Source: JAZDCJ01 sp036311985 (GTDB lineage Bacteria > Actinomycetota > Actinomycetes > Actinomycetales > Micrococcaceae). Taken from it: a stretch of 35,761 bases of DNA. A program made the translations under genes and the position numbers. Shown piece after piece: positions 15,574 through 23,273 of this stretch; positions within the stretch are counted from its first letter, which is position 1; every line of letters starts with the position of its first letter. The notes under the pieces are model-generated. The model made no database searches. It saw only the letters and a program-made list of their open reading frames with translations, and was not told the origin of the DNA. The stretch lies in assembly GCF_036311985.1 (NCBI RefSeq), contig NZ_JAZDCJ010000052.1; one strand, 5' to 3'.

Positions 15574-16185
15574 CTAGCCGTTCACCGGCTCCTGCGCGGC
15601 CTTGCGCGAGGCCAGCGCGGACAGCGCCCCCGTCCGGGACAGGGCCCGGGTCGCGAGCCAGGACAGCAGGCCCGCGATGACGACGCCGGAGATCGTCATA
15701 AAACCGACGTAGGCGAGCTTCATGACCACCGTGTACTCCGGGAACCAGTTGAAGACGAACGCGTCGTTCACGCCTCCGAAGAGGCCGGCCGCGGCGCCCG
15801 CGAGCAGGGCCACCTGCAGCCCCCAGCGGCGGTACAGGAACGCCGCGACGACGAGCTCCGCCCCCAGGCCCTGGACGAGGCCGGAGACGAGCACGGTCCA
15901 GCCGTACTGAGAACCGAGGAAGGCCGAGACGACCGCGGCGACGGTCTCGCAGAACAGGGCCGCCCCGGGCTTGCGGATCACCAGCGCGCCGAGCACGGCC
16001 GGGAAGAGCCACATTCCCGCGAGCAGCGCCGAGGAGGGCGGGAAGGCCAGGAACAGGAAGTCCAGCGCGTGGTGGAAGGTGTTCCAGGCGAAGAAGACGA
16101 CGCCGGAGGCGACGGCGATGATGGCGGCGACGACGATGTCGACGACGCGCCATCCGGTGCGTGCGGGAGACTGCACGGTGCTCAT
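15574..16185 (-). CDS. ykoE: ECF transporter S component, YkoE family (HMP/thiamine)
   Basis: Substrate-specific membrane subunit of an ECF importer, 203 residues, with about five or six hydrophobic segments. The N-terminal WRVVDIVVAAIIAVASGVVFFAWN and the following HALDFLFLAFPP segment are typical of YkoE. It should bind thiamine or its pyrimidine precursor HMP and pass it to the fused A-A-T protein encoded three bases downstream. ATG 16185 is preceded by a strong AAGGAGG at 16200-16194 with eight-base spacing, and that site lies inside a hairpin (16194-16213). The TPP aptamer directly upstream supports the substrate assignment. YkoF, a thiamine-binding partner in Bacillus, is absent here. 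Confidence 0.92.
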   Translation of the reverse strand: MSTVQSPARTGWRVVDIVVAAIIAVASGVVFFAWNTFHHALDFLFLAFPPSSALLAGMWLFPAVLGALVIRKPGAALFCETVAAVVSAFLGSQYGWTVLVSGLVQGLGAELVVAAFLYRRWGLQVALLAGAAAGLFGGVNDAFVFNWFPEYTVVMKLAYVGFMTISGVVIAGLLSWLATRALSRTGALSALASRKAAQEPVNG

Positions 16186-16193
16186 AGAGGTGT

Positions 16194-16213
16194 CCTCCTT
16201 GGGATCAAGGAGG
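16194..16213 (-). promoter_or_regulatory. Shine-Dalgarno-sequestering hairpin (riboswitch expression platform)
   Basis: On the minus strand the RNA reads CCUCCUUG-AUCC-CAAGGAGG, a perfect 8-bp stem with a 4-base loop. The 3' arm contains the whole AAGGAGG ribosome site of ykoE. This is the expected OFF structure of a translational TPP riboswitch. The aptamer's 3' end (GGGAG) could pair with a CUCCC just before the hairpin and free it. That antisequestor pairing is inference. Confidence 0.75.
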
Positions 16214-16248
16214 GGAGGGCGTGCCGCCGCGCGGCATCCCTGAGAACT

Positions 16249-16361
16249 CGACTCCCTTCGCCGGTACTAGCCGGATCAGGTTCGAGGGTCTGCGCGGCGC
16301 GCACTCTCAGCGTTCTGACGGGTTCCGGCCACCGGCCGGAGCCCAACGCTCCCCTGTCGTT
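16249..16361 (-). ncRNA. TPP riboswitch aptamer (THI element)
   Basis: Minus-strand sequence holds the conserved TPP-aptamer blocks in order: ACAGGGGAGC near the 5' end, CTGAGAG at 16310-16304, GACCCTCGAACCTGATCCGG around 16275-16290, GGCTAGTACCGGC, and GAAGGGA at 16259-16253. The outer P1 helix can form from CGAC (16359-16356) and GTCG (16252-16249). It lies upstream of ykoE, whose product imports a TPP precursor. TPP binding is expected to lower expression of the ykoE, ECF and MFS genes. Confidence 0.96.
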
Positions 16362-16378
16362 GGTGTTTCAGTGGCCCC

Positions 16379-16384
16379 AGTCTA
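16379..16384 (-). promoter_or_regulatory. -10 box of the TPP-riboswitch operon
   Basis: TAGACT on the minus strand, about 20 bases before the P1 helix of the aptamer, which places the transcription start near 16372. Only nine bases separate it from the forward -10 box at 16394-16399. Confidence 0.6.
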
Positions 16385-16393
16385 GCCCCGCGC

Positions 16394-16399
16394 TATGCT
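16394..16399 (+). promoter_or_regulatory. -10 box for the DUF4235 gene
   Basis: TATGCT on the plus strand, 38 bases before GTG 16438, giving a leader of about 30 bases that carries a GGAG ribosome site at 16425-16428. It is back to back with the riboswitch operon promoter. Confidence 0.55.
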
Positions 16400-16437
16400 G
16401 GGCGGGTAATCACCCCCTCGAGACGGAGACCGCGCAC

Positions 16438-16707
16438 GTGAACGTACTGCTGAAGATCGTCGGCTCGCTGATTTCCCTCGGCGCCGGATTCGCCGGGGCC
16501 AAGCTCCTCGACACCGCCTGGACGCGGATCACCGGCGAGGAGCCGCCGAAGCCGGGCGACGCCGAGGCCCAGGCCGAGGCCTCGCTGCGCCAGGCCCTCG
16601 GCTTCGCCGTGGCCTCCGCCGTCGTGGCCGCGGTGATCCAGGTGATGGCCAACCGCGGCACGCAGCGCATGTTGCGCCGCTTCCAGGAAACCGCCGACGA
16701 GGTCTAG
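16438..16707 (+). CDS. DUF4235 small membrane protein
   Basis: 89-residue protein with two hydrophobic segments (about 3-22 and 55-75), separated by a polar stretch with EEPPKPGD and a run of A and E. The C-terminus is basic (RGTQRMLRRF). This is the layout of the actinobacterial DUF4235 family, whose function is unknown. GTG 16438 follows GGAG with nine-base spacing. It converges on mnhG, with stops only seven bases apart, and the junction is a perfect 10-bp palindrome (AGCCCGGGCT, 16706-16715). No functional link to either neighbour is evident. Confidence 0.82.
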   Translation: MNVLLKIVGSLISLGAGFAGAKLLDTAWTRITGEEPPKPGDAEAQAEASLRQALGFAVASAVVAAVIQVMANRGTQRMLRRFQETADEV

Positions 16708-16714
16708 CCCGGGC

Positions 16715-17125
16715 TCAGCGCTCGGTGTCCGCCACGTGGTCTGCCGCGCCCGCCGGCAGCGAGCCGTTGGCGGCCCGGGCGACGACCTCGTCCAGGTCGT
16801 CCACGATGAGCGTCTCGCGCTTGAGGTGCTTGGTGCGGTAGCCCGCCCGCCCCACCATGTGGGCGCTCACGGGCGCCGTCAACAGCTGGAAGAGCCACGC
16901 GAGCAGGAGCACGGGCAGCACCGCCGGCGAATCGGCCTGCAGGCCGACGGCGGTCAGGAGCAGCAGGAGCCCCAGCACCTGCGGCTTGGTGCCGGCGTGC
17001 ATGCGGGAGAGCAGGTCGGGGAAGCGCAGCATGCCCAGGCCGGCGGCGAAGGACATGAGCGATCCCACGACGAGGCACAGGGCCGTGGCGGCGTCGCGGA
17101 CGGTCTGCAGCGTCTCGGCGTCCAT
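16715..17125 (-). CDS. mnhG: Mrp/Mnh cation-proton antiporter subunit G
   Basis: Last gene of the Mrp-type antiporter operon, 136 residues. Three hydrophobic segments are visible (about 14-36, 47-63, 68-90). The MnhG hallmark LGMLRFPDLLSRMHAGTKPQVLG is present. About 40 C-terminal residues are hydrophilic (KRETLIVDDLDEVV), somewhat longer than usual. ATG 17125 overlaps the mnhF stop by one base (TGATG). It acts only as part of the membrane complex with subunits A-F. Confidence 0.93.
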   Translation of the reverse strand: MDAETLQTVRDAATALCLVVGSLMSFAAGLGMLRFPDLLSRMHAGTKPQVLGLLLLLTAVGLQADSPAVLPVLLLAWLFQLLTAPVSAHMVGRAGYRTKHLKRETLIVDDLDEVVARAANGSLPAGAADHVADTER

Positions 17126-17394
17126 CAGGAGTTCCTCCGGTCCGTCACGTAGCGGGAGACCGTCACCGAGCCGATGAAGCCGACGACGCAGGCCACGGCG
17201 ATGAACGGCACGTGGTTCAAGTGGTGGTTGAGCGCCATGTCGATGCACAGCGCGGCCATGATGATCGCGAGCAGCACGTCGAGGGCGATCACGCGCTCGA
17301 GGATCGACGGACCGCGCGCGATGCGCACGATCGCCATCATGGCGGCGGCGGCCAGCAGGAGGGCGGACACCCAGGCGGCGGTGGTCAGGATCAT
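17125..17394 (-). CDS. mnhF: Mrp/Mnh cation-proton antiporter subunit F
   Basis: 89-residue membrane subunit with three hydrophobic helices. The family motif RIARGPSILERVIALDVL and the following MALNHHLNHVPFIAVACVVGFIGSV are intact. Length is typical of MnhF/MrpF. ATG 17394 overlaps the mnhE stop by four bases (ATGA), and the next gene starts on its own stop codon, so expression is coupled on both sides. Confidence 0.93.
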   Translation of the reverse strand: MILTTAAWVSALLLAAAAMMAIVRIARGPSILERVIALDVLLAIIMAALCIDMALNHHLNHVPFIAVACVVGFIGSVTVSRYVTDRRNS

Positions 17395-17996
17395 GCGGGG
17401 GCCTCCTCTCGGCGCAGGGCCTCGAGGGCCTCGGGCGTGCCCATCACCTTGATCAGCCGCGCCTCCGTGTCCAGGACGCCTGCGCGGAAGCGCTCGGCCT
17501 CCTCGGGGGTGTCGACGTCGATGACGTGCAGGTACAGGGTCCCGGACGTCCGGTCCACCTCCACGACGAACGAGCCGGGGATGAGCGTGAGGACGTGGCC
17601 GAGGGTGGTCATCATCAGGTCCTCGCGGCAGCGCAGTGTGATGCCGACGACGGCGCTGCGCACCTTCTGCCCGCGGAAGAGCGCGAGGCCGAAGACCTGG
17701 AAGCTCGCCGCGACGACGTCCTTGAGGAAGTGCAGGGCGAACAGGAACGCCTGCCAGACGTTGAAGCGGCCGCTGAGCTCCACGGGCGGCAGCCGGAACA
17801 CGGAGACGACGCCGAGCGAGAGCAGGAAGCCGAAGACGAGGTTGCCGGCGGAGAAGTCCTGCCACAGCGCCCCCCAGACGAGCATCATCCAGACAAGCAG
17901 GGGCAGCTCGACGAGGAAGCGGGCGCGCTTGCGCCGGCGGTTCGCGGCGGATCCGCGGCTCGGGGTCCCGAGGCCGGACGGGCGGGTGCGGCTCAT
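17391..17996 (-). CDS. mnhE: Mrp/Mnh cation-proton antiporter subunit E
   Basis: 201-residue membrane subunit, slightly longer than the usual ~160-170 because of a basic N-terminal tail (SAANRRRKRAR). Hydrophobic helices lie around 29-65. The conserved soluble half includes RSAVVGITLRCREDLMMTTLGHVLTLIPGS, a typical MnhE block, and ends with DTPEEAERFRAGV. ATG 17996 overlaps the mnhD stop by four bases. MnhE is a structural part of the Mrp complex, not an ion channel by itself. Confidence 0.93.
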   Translation of the reverse strand: MSRTRPSGLGTPSRGSAANRRRKRARFLVELPLLVWMMLVWGALWQDFSAGNLVFGFLLSLGVVSVFRLPPVELSGRFNVWQAFLFALHFLKDVVAASFQVFGLALFRGQKVRSAVVGITLRCREDLMMTTLGHVLTLIPGSFVVEVDRTSGTLYLHVIDVDTPEEAERFRAGVLDTEARLIKVMGTPEALEALRREEAPA

Positions 17997-19609
17997 GGCG
18001 TGCCCTCCTGGGGTCCCAGCACGGCCTCGATGTAGGGCGTGCGCTCCATCATCTGCCGGGCGGCCTGGTCGCTGAGCTGGAAGAGCGGTCCGGCGAAGAC
18101 GGTCAGGGCGAGTCCGAGCGCCACGAGCGCGGCGGTCGAGCCGACCATGGTCCGGGGCAGGAGCTGGGTGTCGCCGCGGTCGCTGTAGCGGCTCGTCGGG
18201 AAGTTCGCGACGTGGCTGTAGGTCGTCACGCGGCCCCCGTCCTTGGCGCCGACGAGCAGCAGCGGGTCGGGGTTCTCCGCATCCTCGGCCTTGCGCCAGA
18301 ACGCACGGTTCCAGACGCGGGCGACGGCGAGCAGGGTCAGGAGCGAAGTGGCCACGGCACCGGCGAGGAGGACCCACGCGAGCGGGGTGCCGAGCTCGAC
18401 GCCGCCCTGCATGAGGCCGAGCTTGCCGAGGAAGCCGGAGAACGGCGGGATGCTGGCCAAGTTCATCGCCGGGATGAAGAACAGCACGGCGAGGACCGGG
18501 GAGAGCTTGGCGAGCGAGCCGAGGCGGTCCACGTTCGAGGTCCCGGCGCGGCGTTCGATCAGGCCCGTGACGAGGAAGAGCGAGGTCTGCACGATGATGT
18601 GGTGCGCGACGTAGTAGACGGTCGCCCCGAGCGCGGCGAGGTTGCCGAGCGCGAGCCCGAACACCATGTAGCCGATATGGCTCGTGAGCGTGAAGGAGAG
18701 CATGCGCTTGATGTCCGCCTGCGCGATCGCGCCGAGGATGCCCACGAGCATGGTCATGAGGGCGACGACCATCAGGAGCGAATTGATCCGGTCCCCGGGG
18801 AACAGGAGGGTCTCGGTGCGCACGAGGGCGTAGACGCCGACCTTGGTCAGCAGGCCCGCGAACACGGCGGTGACGGGCGCGGGCGCCGTCGGGTAGGAGT
18901 CCGGGAGCCAGAAGGACAGCGGGAAGATCGCGGCCTTGATGCCGAACGCGACGAGCAGCATGAGGTGCAGGACCATCTGCGTTCCCTCGTCCAGCTGCCC
19001 CAGCTTGACCCCGAGGTCGGCCATGTTCACGGTGCCCGTGGCGCCGTAGATCATGCCGATCGAGATCAGGAACAGCATCGAGGAGACCACGGAGACGACG
19101 ACGTAGGTCACGCCCGCGCGGATGCGCGCCGTCGTGCCGCCGAGGGTCAGCAGGACGTAGGAGGCCGTCAGCAGGATCTCGAAGCCCACGTAGAGGTTGA
19201 ACAGGTCGCCCGCGAGGAAGGCGTTGGAGACACCCGCGACGAGGATCAGGAACGTCGGGTGGAAGACGGAGATCGGCCCGTCGTCGTCCCCGTCGGCCAT
19301 GCCCTGCGCGGTCGCGTAGAGGAGCACCGCGAGGCTCACCGCCGTGGAGACCACGAGCATCAGCGCGGAGAACTCGTCGACGACCATGGAGATGCCAAAC
19401 GGTGGAGCCCAGCCGCCGATCAGGACGGCCTGCGCACCGTTGGTCCAGGCCCCGGCCAGGAGCCAGCACTCCAAGAGCAGGGTGAGGGTCAGGGTCGAGA
19501 TGGTGACGGCCCGCTGGCTGCGCTTGTGCCGGCGCAGGACGAAGGCCACGGCGGCGCCGAGGATCGGCAGCGCGACGGCGAGCGGGGCGAGCGAGACGGC
19601 GCTGATCAT
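17993..19609 (-). CDS. mnhD: Mrp/Mnh cation-proton antiporter subunit D
   Basis: 538-residue polytopic subunit related to NuoM/NuoN of complex I and thought to carry a proton channel. The proton-translocating antiporter signature is seen at PTAPAPVTAVFAGLLTKVGVYAL, with its lysine, and at LSFTLTSHIGYMVFGLALG. About 14 hydrophobic segments. ATG 19609 overlaps the mnhC stop by four bases. The C-terminus (GPQEGTP) ends inside the mnhE start. Within the complex it pairs with the MnhA subunit. Confidence 0.95.
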   Translation of the reverse strand: MISAVSLAPLAVALPILGAAVAFVLRRHKRSQRAVTISTLTLTLLLECWLLAGAWTNGAQAVLIGGWAPPFGISMVVDEFSALMLVVSTAVSLAVLLYATAQGMADGDDDGPISVFHPTFLILVAGVSNAFLAGDLFNLYVGFEILLTASYVLLTLGGTTARIRAGVTYVVVSVVSSMLFLISIGMIYGATGTVNMADLGVKLGQLDEGTQMVLHLMLLVAFGIKAAIFPLSFWLPDSYPTAPAPVTAVFAGLLTKVGVYALVRTETLLFPGDRINSLLMVVALMTMLVGILGAIAQADIKRMLSFTLTSHIGYMVFGLALGNLAALGATVYYVAHHIIVQTSLFLVTGLIERRAGTSNVDRLGSLAKLSPVLAVLFFIPAMNLASIPPFSGFLGKLGLMQGGVELGTPLAWVLLAGAVATSLLTLLAVARVWNRAFWRKAEDAENPDPLLLVGAKDGGRVTTYSHVANFPTSRYSDRGDTQLLPRTMVGSTAALVALGLALTVFAGPLFQLSDQAARQMMERTPYIEAVLGPQEGTP

Positions 19610-20136
19610 CGGGCCTCCCTGTTCCGTGACTCGTCGGATGTGCCGGCGCTTTCCTCGGCGCTGGCCTGGCGGCGCTCGGCGGCGACGGCGGCCTTGGCCC
19701 GGGCCGCGGCGTCGTCGTCCTCCGAGGTGAACTCAGTCGTGTCGGCCTCGATCTCCGAGTCCTCCTCGAAGTCGAAGTGGGACTGCTCGGCAACGCGGCG
19801 GTCCTCGACGTCGTCGACGACCTCGTCGCGCCGGGCGATGACCCACGAACGGTAGATCATGGCCAACAGGAACGCCGTGACGGCGAAGGTGATGACGATC
19901 GCCGTCAGGATGAGCGCCTGCGGCAGCGGGTCGGAGTAGGCGCCGGGCTCGATCGCGGAATCGTACAGCGGCGCCATGCCCGGCAGACCGCCGGCCGTGA
20001 GCAGCAGCAGGTTCACGCCGTTGCTGATCAGGACCAGGCCCAGGAGCACGCGCGTGAGGCTGCGTTCGAGGAGCAGGTAGACGCCGCAGGCGAACAGGAC
20101 GCCCATGACGAGGAGCATGACGACGTTGACGCTCAT
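19606..20136 (-). CDS. mnhC: Mrp/Mnh antiporter subunit C with long charged C-terminal tail
   Basis: NuoK-like subunit, 176 residues. The first ~100 residues have three transmembrane helices and the conserved LIGLVLISNGVNLL-type block (here LLGLVLISNGVNLLLL) and DPLPQALILTAIVI. After the last helix comes a tail of about 75 residues that is strongly acidic at 104-142 (DEVVDDVEDR, EEDSEIEADT, SEDDD), then alanine- and arginine-rich. Ordinary MnhC is about 110-125 residues, so the tail is an addition. ATG 20136 overlaps the mnhA stop by four bases. Confidence 0.94.
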   Translation of the reverse strand: MSVNVVMLLVMGVLFACGVYLLLERSLTRVLLGLVLISNGVNLLLLTAGGLPGMAPLYDSAIEPGAYSDPLPQALILTAIVITFAVTAFLLAMIYRSWVIARRDEVVDDVEDRRVAEQSHFDFEEDSEIEADTTEFTSEDDDAAARAKAAVAAERRQASAEESAGTSDESRNREAR

Positions 20137-23120
20137 CGGGCGACCCCCTCCGTACTGCCCTCGGGCGCCTCGTGGACGACCACGGGGCTGCGGCCCTCGG
20201 ACCGCTCGTCGATCTCGGCGCCGAGGCTGCGCAGGACGTCGACGACGAGGCCGACGACGACGAGGTAGACGCCGATGTCGAAGAAGGTCGAGGTGACGAA
20301 CTTGTGCTCGCCGAAGAGCGGGAGCGCGAACTCGAGGGCTGCGGACTGGAAGATCTGGCCTCCGAAGAAGAGCGGGAAGACGGCGGACAGAGAGGCGGTC
20401 GCGAGGCCGAGGCCGAGGAGGGTGCCCGGGCTGATGGGCGTCGATTCGGCGAGCTCGAAGCGGCCGCCGGCCAGGTACCGGATCGTGAGCGCCAGGCCGG
20501 CGAGGAGGCCGCCGGCGAACCCGCCGCCGGGGGTGTTGTGCCCGGTGATCAGCAGGTAGATGGAGAACAGGATCATGGAGTGGAACAGGAGCCGGGTGAT
20601 GACCTCGAAGATGATCGAGCGGCGCTCGGGCGCGAGCGTCCGGCCCGCGACGAGCCAGGCGTCCTTCGCGGACTCCGCGAAGTGCCGGGCGATCGCGAGG
20701 GCGGCCGTGGCCCGCGTCGAGTGGTGCAGGTGTTCCGAGCCGCGGTCCACGCTGCCCGGCGCGACGTCCTCCGTGCGCCGGCGGTCGTCCCCGCGCCCGC
20801 GGACGTAGATGAGGCTCGCGACGCCGGTCGCGGCCGCGGCGAGCACGGTGATCTCCCCGAAGGTGTCCCACGCGCGGATGTCCACGAGGATGACGTTGAC
20901 GATGTTCTCGCCGGCACCGCCGACGTAGGCGAGCTCGGGCAGCATGAGCGAGATCGGGTCGGCGGTCCGGGACGCCATGGCGGTCGCCGCGATGCCGACC
21001 ATGACGACGCCGAACGCGATGCCGATCGCCGCGCGCAGTACCTTGTGGCCCGCGGGATTCGTGGTCCACAGCGGGGCGGGCAGGGTCCGCAGGGCCAGGA
21101 CCATGGCGACGAGGACGATCGTCTCCACGAGCAGCTGCGTCAGGGCGAGGTCGGGGGCGCCCTGGAGGGCGAACATGATGGCCATGCCGTAGCCCGTGAC
21201 GCCGACCATCAGCACGGCCAGGAAGCGCTTGTTCGCCTTGATCGCCGCGATCGACCCGACCACCATGACGAGCCCGATCACGAGCTGCGCCGGGGTGTCG
21301 AACCAGACGATGTGCTGCGGCGTTGGCACGTCGAACGCGATCCCGGCGACGGCCGGGGCCAGCAGCCCCACGATGAGGATGACGATGAGGTAGAACGCGA
21401 GCGAGCCGCGCTGCGTGCGCCCCGTGACCCACACCGCGATCTCGTCCGTCGCGCCCAGGATGTGCTTGTAGCTCTTCTCGGCGTCGATCAGGGGGTAGAG
21501 CTTGTCCTGCGCCCGGGCCACGGCGGCGCGGCCCGCGAAGAGCAGAACGCCAACGGCGACGACGACGGCGGAGAGCCCCAGCGCGGGCGTGAAGCCGTGC
21601 CACAGGGCCAAGTGGACGGGGTGCCCGGCCGGCTCGAACAGTCCGGCGTAGGGGGCGATCGCGTCCTCGATCAGCGCGGGCGTGAAGGCGGTGGCGATCG
21701 TGACGAGCGACAGGAGCAGTGGCGAGGCCATGAAGAGCCACGGGACGGCCTTGAACGTCGTGGGGGCCACACCGGGCTTGGAGGCGAAGCCCCCCCAGAC
21801 GAAGCGCGCCGTGTAGGCGAAGGTCAGGATGGAGCCGGCCACGACGCCCACGAGCAGCCACGTGCCGCCGGGATCGCCGTTCGCGGCGCCGTCGAGGAGC
21901 GTCTCGAACACCGACTCCTTGGCCACGAAGCCGAAGAAGGGCGGCAGCCCGGCCATCGAGGCGGCGCTGACGAGGGTCACGACGAACAGCTTGGGCGCCG
22001 TCCGCCAGAGCCCGGAGAGCTCGCGCAGGTCGCGGGTTCCGGCCTTGTGGTCGATGATGCCGACCACGAGGAACAGGGCGGCCTTGAAGAAGCCGTGGGC
22101 GAGCATCATCGAGAGACCGGCGACGGCAGCGTTGGCGGTGCCGATGCCGACGACGAGCATGAGGAAGCCCAGCTGGGAGACGGTTCCGTAGGCCAACACG
22201 AGCTTGATGTCGTGCTGGCGCAGCGCCCGCCAGCCGCCGACGAGCATGGTCGCGAGGCCGAGGACGAGGAGCGTGCCGTGCCAGTACGCGGTCTCGGAGA
22301 AGCCCGGCGCAAGGCGCGCCACGAGGTAGACGCCGGCCTTGACCATGGCCGCTGCGTGCAGGTAGGCGGAGACCGGCGTCGGCGCGGCCATGGCGCCGGG
22401 GAGCCAGAAGTGGAAGGGAACGAGCGCGGACTTCGACACGGCGCCGACGAGGATCAGCAGGATCGCGACGTCGACGACGGTTCCCTGCGCGGTGAGCGCC
22501 GCGGCGTCGGCCATGATCTCGGAGAGGCGGTAGCTCCCGGCCGTCTCGCCGAGCAGGATGAGGCCCAGGAGCATCACGAGCCCGCCGAAGGTCGTGACGA
22601 TGAGGGCCTGCAGGGCCGAGCGCCGGGCGAAGATGCGGGTCCGCGCGAAGCCGACGAGCAGGTAGGACAGGACCGTGGTCAGCTCCCAGAAGATGAAGAG
22701 CATGATCAGGTCGTCCGAGATGACGAGGCCGAACATGGCGCCGGCGAACGCGAGCAGTTGCGCCCCGAACGGGCCGATGTTGGCGTCCTCGTTCTTGAAG
22801 TAGCGCGCGCAGTAGAACAACACGAGCGCCCCGACGCCGAGCACCAGGAGGCTCAGCACGGCGGCGAGCGCGTCCATCCGGAACGCCAGCTCGAGGTGCA
22901 GGGACTCGACCCAGGGCACGAGGATCGACGGCGGGGCGTTCGGCTCGCCGATCCGCGCGGCCTGCTCGGCCCCCGTGAAGGAGGCGAAGTTGGCGAGCAG
23001 CCAGACGAAGCCGGCCGCGGGCACGGCGCCGAGGACGTAGAACGTACCGCGGCCCAGCCGGCGGAAGATCAGTGGCGCAACGAAGGACACCGCGAAGAGG
23101 GCGATGAGGACTTCGAGCAC
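20133..23120 (-). CDS. mnhA: Mrp/Mnh antiporter subunit A fused to subunit B
   Basis: 995-residue first subunit of the Na+(K+)/H+ antiporter. The N-terminal part is NuoL-like: FIFWELTTVLSYLL with E146, then FHFWLPGAMAAPTPVSAYLHAAAMVKAGVYL with its lysine. The middle holds the MnhA-specific membrane domain. From about residue 845 an MnhB domain follows (LITGHNTPGGGFAGGL, and FFDIGVYLVVVGLVVDVL). No separate mnhB exists in the operon. The frame is open to 23225, but GTG 23120 is chosen because it follows AGGAG with six-base spacing and starts the first helix. The complex uses the proton gradient to export Na+ for pH and salt tolerance. Confidence 0.95.
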   Translation of the reverse strand: MLEVLIALFAVSFVAPLIFRRLGRGTFYVLGAVPAAGFVWLLANFASFTGAEQAARIGEPNAPPSILVPWVESLHLELAFRMDALAAVLSLLVLGVGALVLFYCARYFKNEDANIGPFGAQLLAFAGAMFGLVISDDLIMLFIFWELTTVLSYLLVGFARTRIFARRSALQALIVTTFGGLVMLLGLILLGETAGSYRLSEIMADAAALTAQGTVVDVAILLILVGAVSKSALVPFHFWLPGAMAAPTPVSAYLHAAAMVKAGVYLVARLAPGFSETAYWHGTLLVLGLATMLVGGWRALRQHDIKLVLAYGTVSQLGFLMLVVGIGTANAAVAGLSMMLAHGFFKAALFLVVGIIDHKAGTRDLRELSGLWRTAPKLFVVTLVSAASMAGLPPFFGFVAKESVFETLLDGAANGDPGGTWLLVGVVAGSILTFAYTARFVWGGFASKPGVAPTTFKAVPWLFMASPLLLSLVTIATAFTPALIEDAIAPYAGLFEPAGHPVHLALWHGFTPALGLSAVVVAVGVLLFAGRAAVARAQDKLYPLIDAEKSYKHILGATDEIAVWVTGRTQRGSLAFYLIVILIVGLLAPAVAGIAFDVPTPQHIVWFDTPAQLVIGLVMVVGSIAAIKANKRFLAVLMVGVTGYGMAIMFALQGAPDLALTQLLVETIVLVAMVLALRTLPAPLWTTNPAGHKVLRAAIGIAFGVVMVGIAATAMASRTADPISLMLPELAYVGGAGENIVNVILVDIRAWDTFGEITVLAAAATGVASLIYVRGRGDDRRRTEDVAPGSVDRGSEHLHHSTRATAALAIARHFAESAKDAWLVAGRTLAPERRSIIFEVITRLLFHSMILFSIYLLITGHNTPGGGFAGGLLAGLALTIRYLAGGRFELAESTPISPGTLLGLGLATASLSAVFPLFFGGQIFQSAALEFALPLFGEHKFVTSTFFDIGVYLVVVGLVVDVLRSLGAEIDERSEGRSPVVVHEAPEGSTEGVAR

Positions 23121-23191
23121 GATGATCTCCTGGAAGGCGGTCTGCCGTGACGCGCGGGCACATCGAAGCAGGTGGTCAAGGGCTGCTCTCA

Positions 23192-23197
23192 ACCTTA
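23192..23197 (-). promoter_or_regulatory. Possible -10 box of the mnh operon
   Basis: TAAGGT on the minus strand inside an AT-richer patch of the 153-base divergent region between mnhA and the MFS gene. It would give a leader of about 65 bases. No convincing -35. Confidence 0.4.
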
Positions 23198-23261
23198 ACA
23201 GTTTCCACGGACTGCTCCGTGCCACGGGCCCCTGTTTGCCGTAGCTTTACGCCGAGAGCGT

Positions 23262-23267
23262 TACCAT
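23262..23267 (+). promoter_or_regulatory. -10 box, leaderless-type promoter of the UMF1 MFS gene
   Basis: TACCAT followed by six bases and ATG 23274. No Shine-Dalgarno precedes the start. A TTGCCG at 23236-23241 is a weak -35 candidate at 20-base spacing. Confidence 0.65.
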
Positions 23268-23273
23268 GCACTC

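Noticed and set aside
16240..16245. Forward-strand CTGAGA near the riboswitch suggesting a plus-strand aptamer
   Set aside because: The other conserved TPP blocks appear only on the minus strand in the correct order.
20172..23150. Plus-strand open frame of about 990 codons antisense to mnhA
   Set aside because: Very charged, repetitive composition (E, G, D, R, H) without any domain. It is a codon-bias shadow of mnhA.
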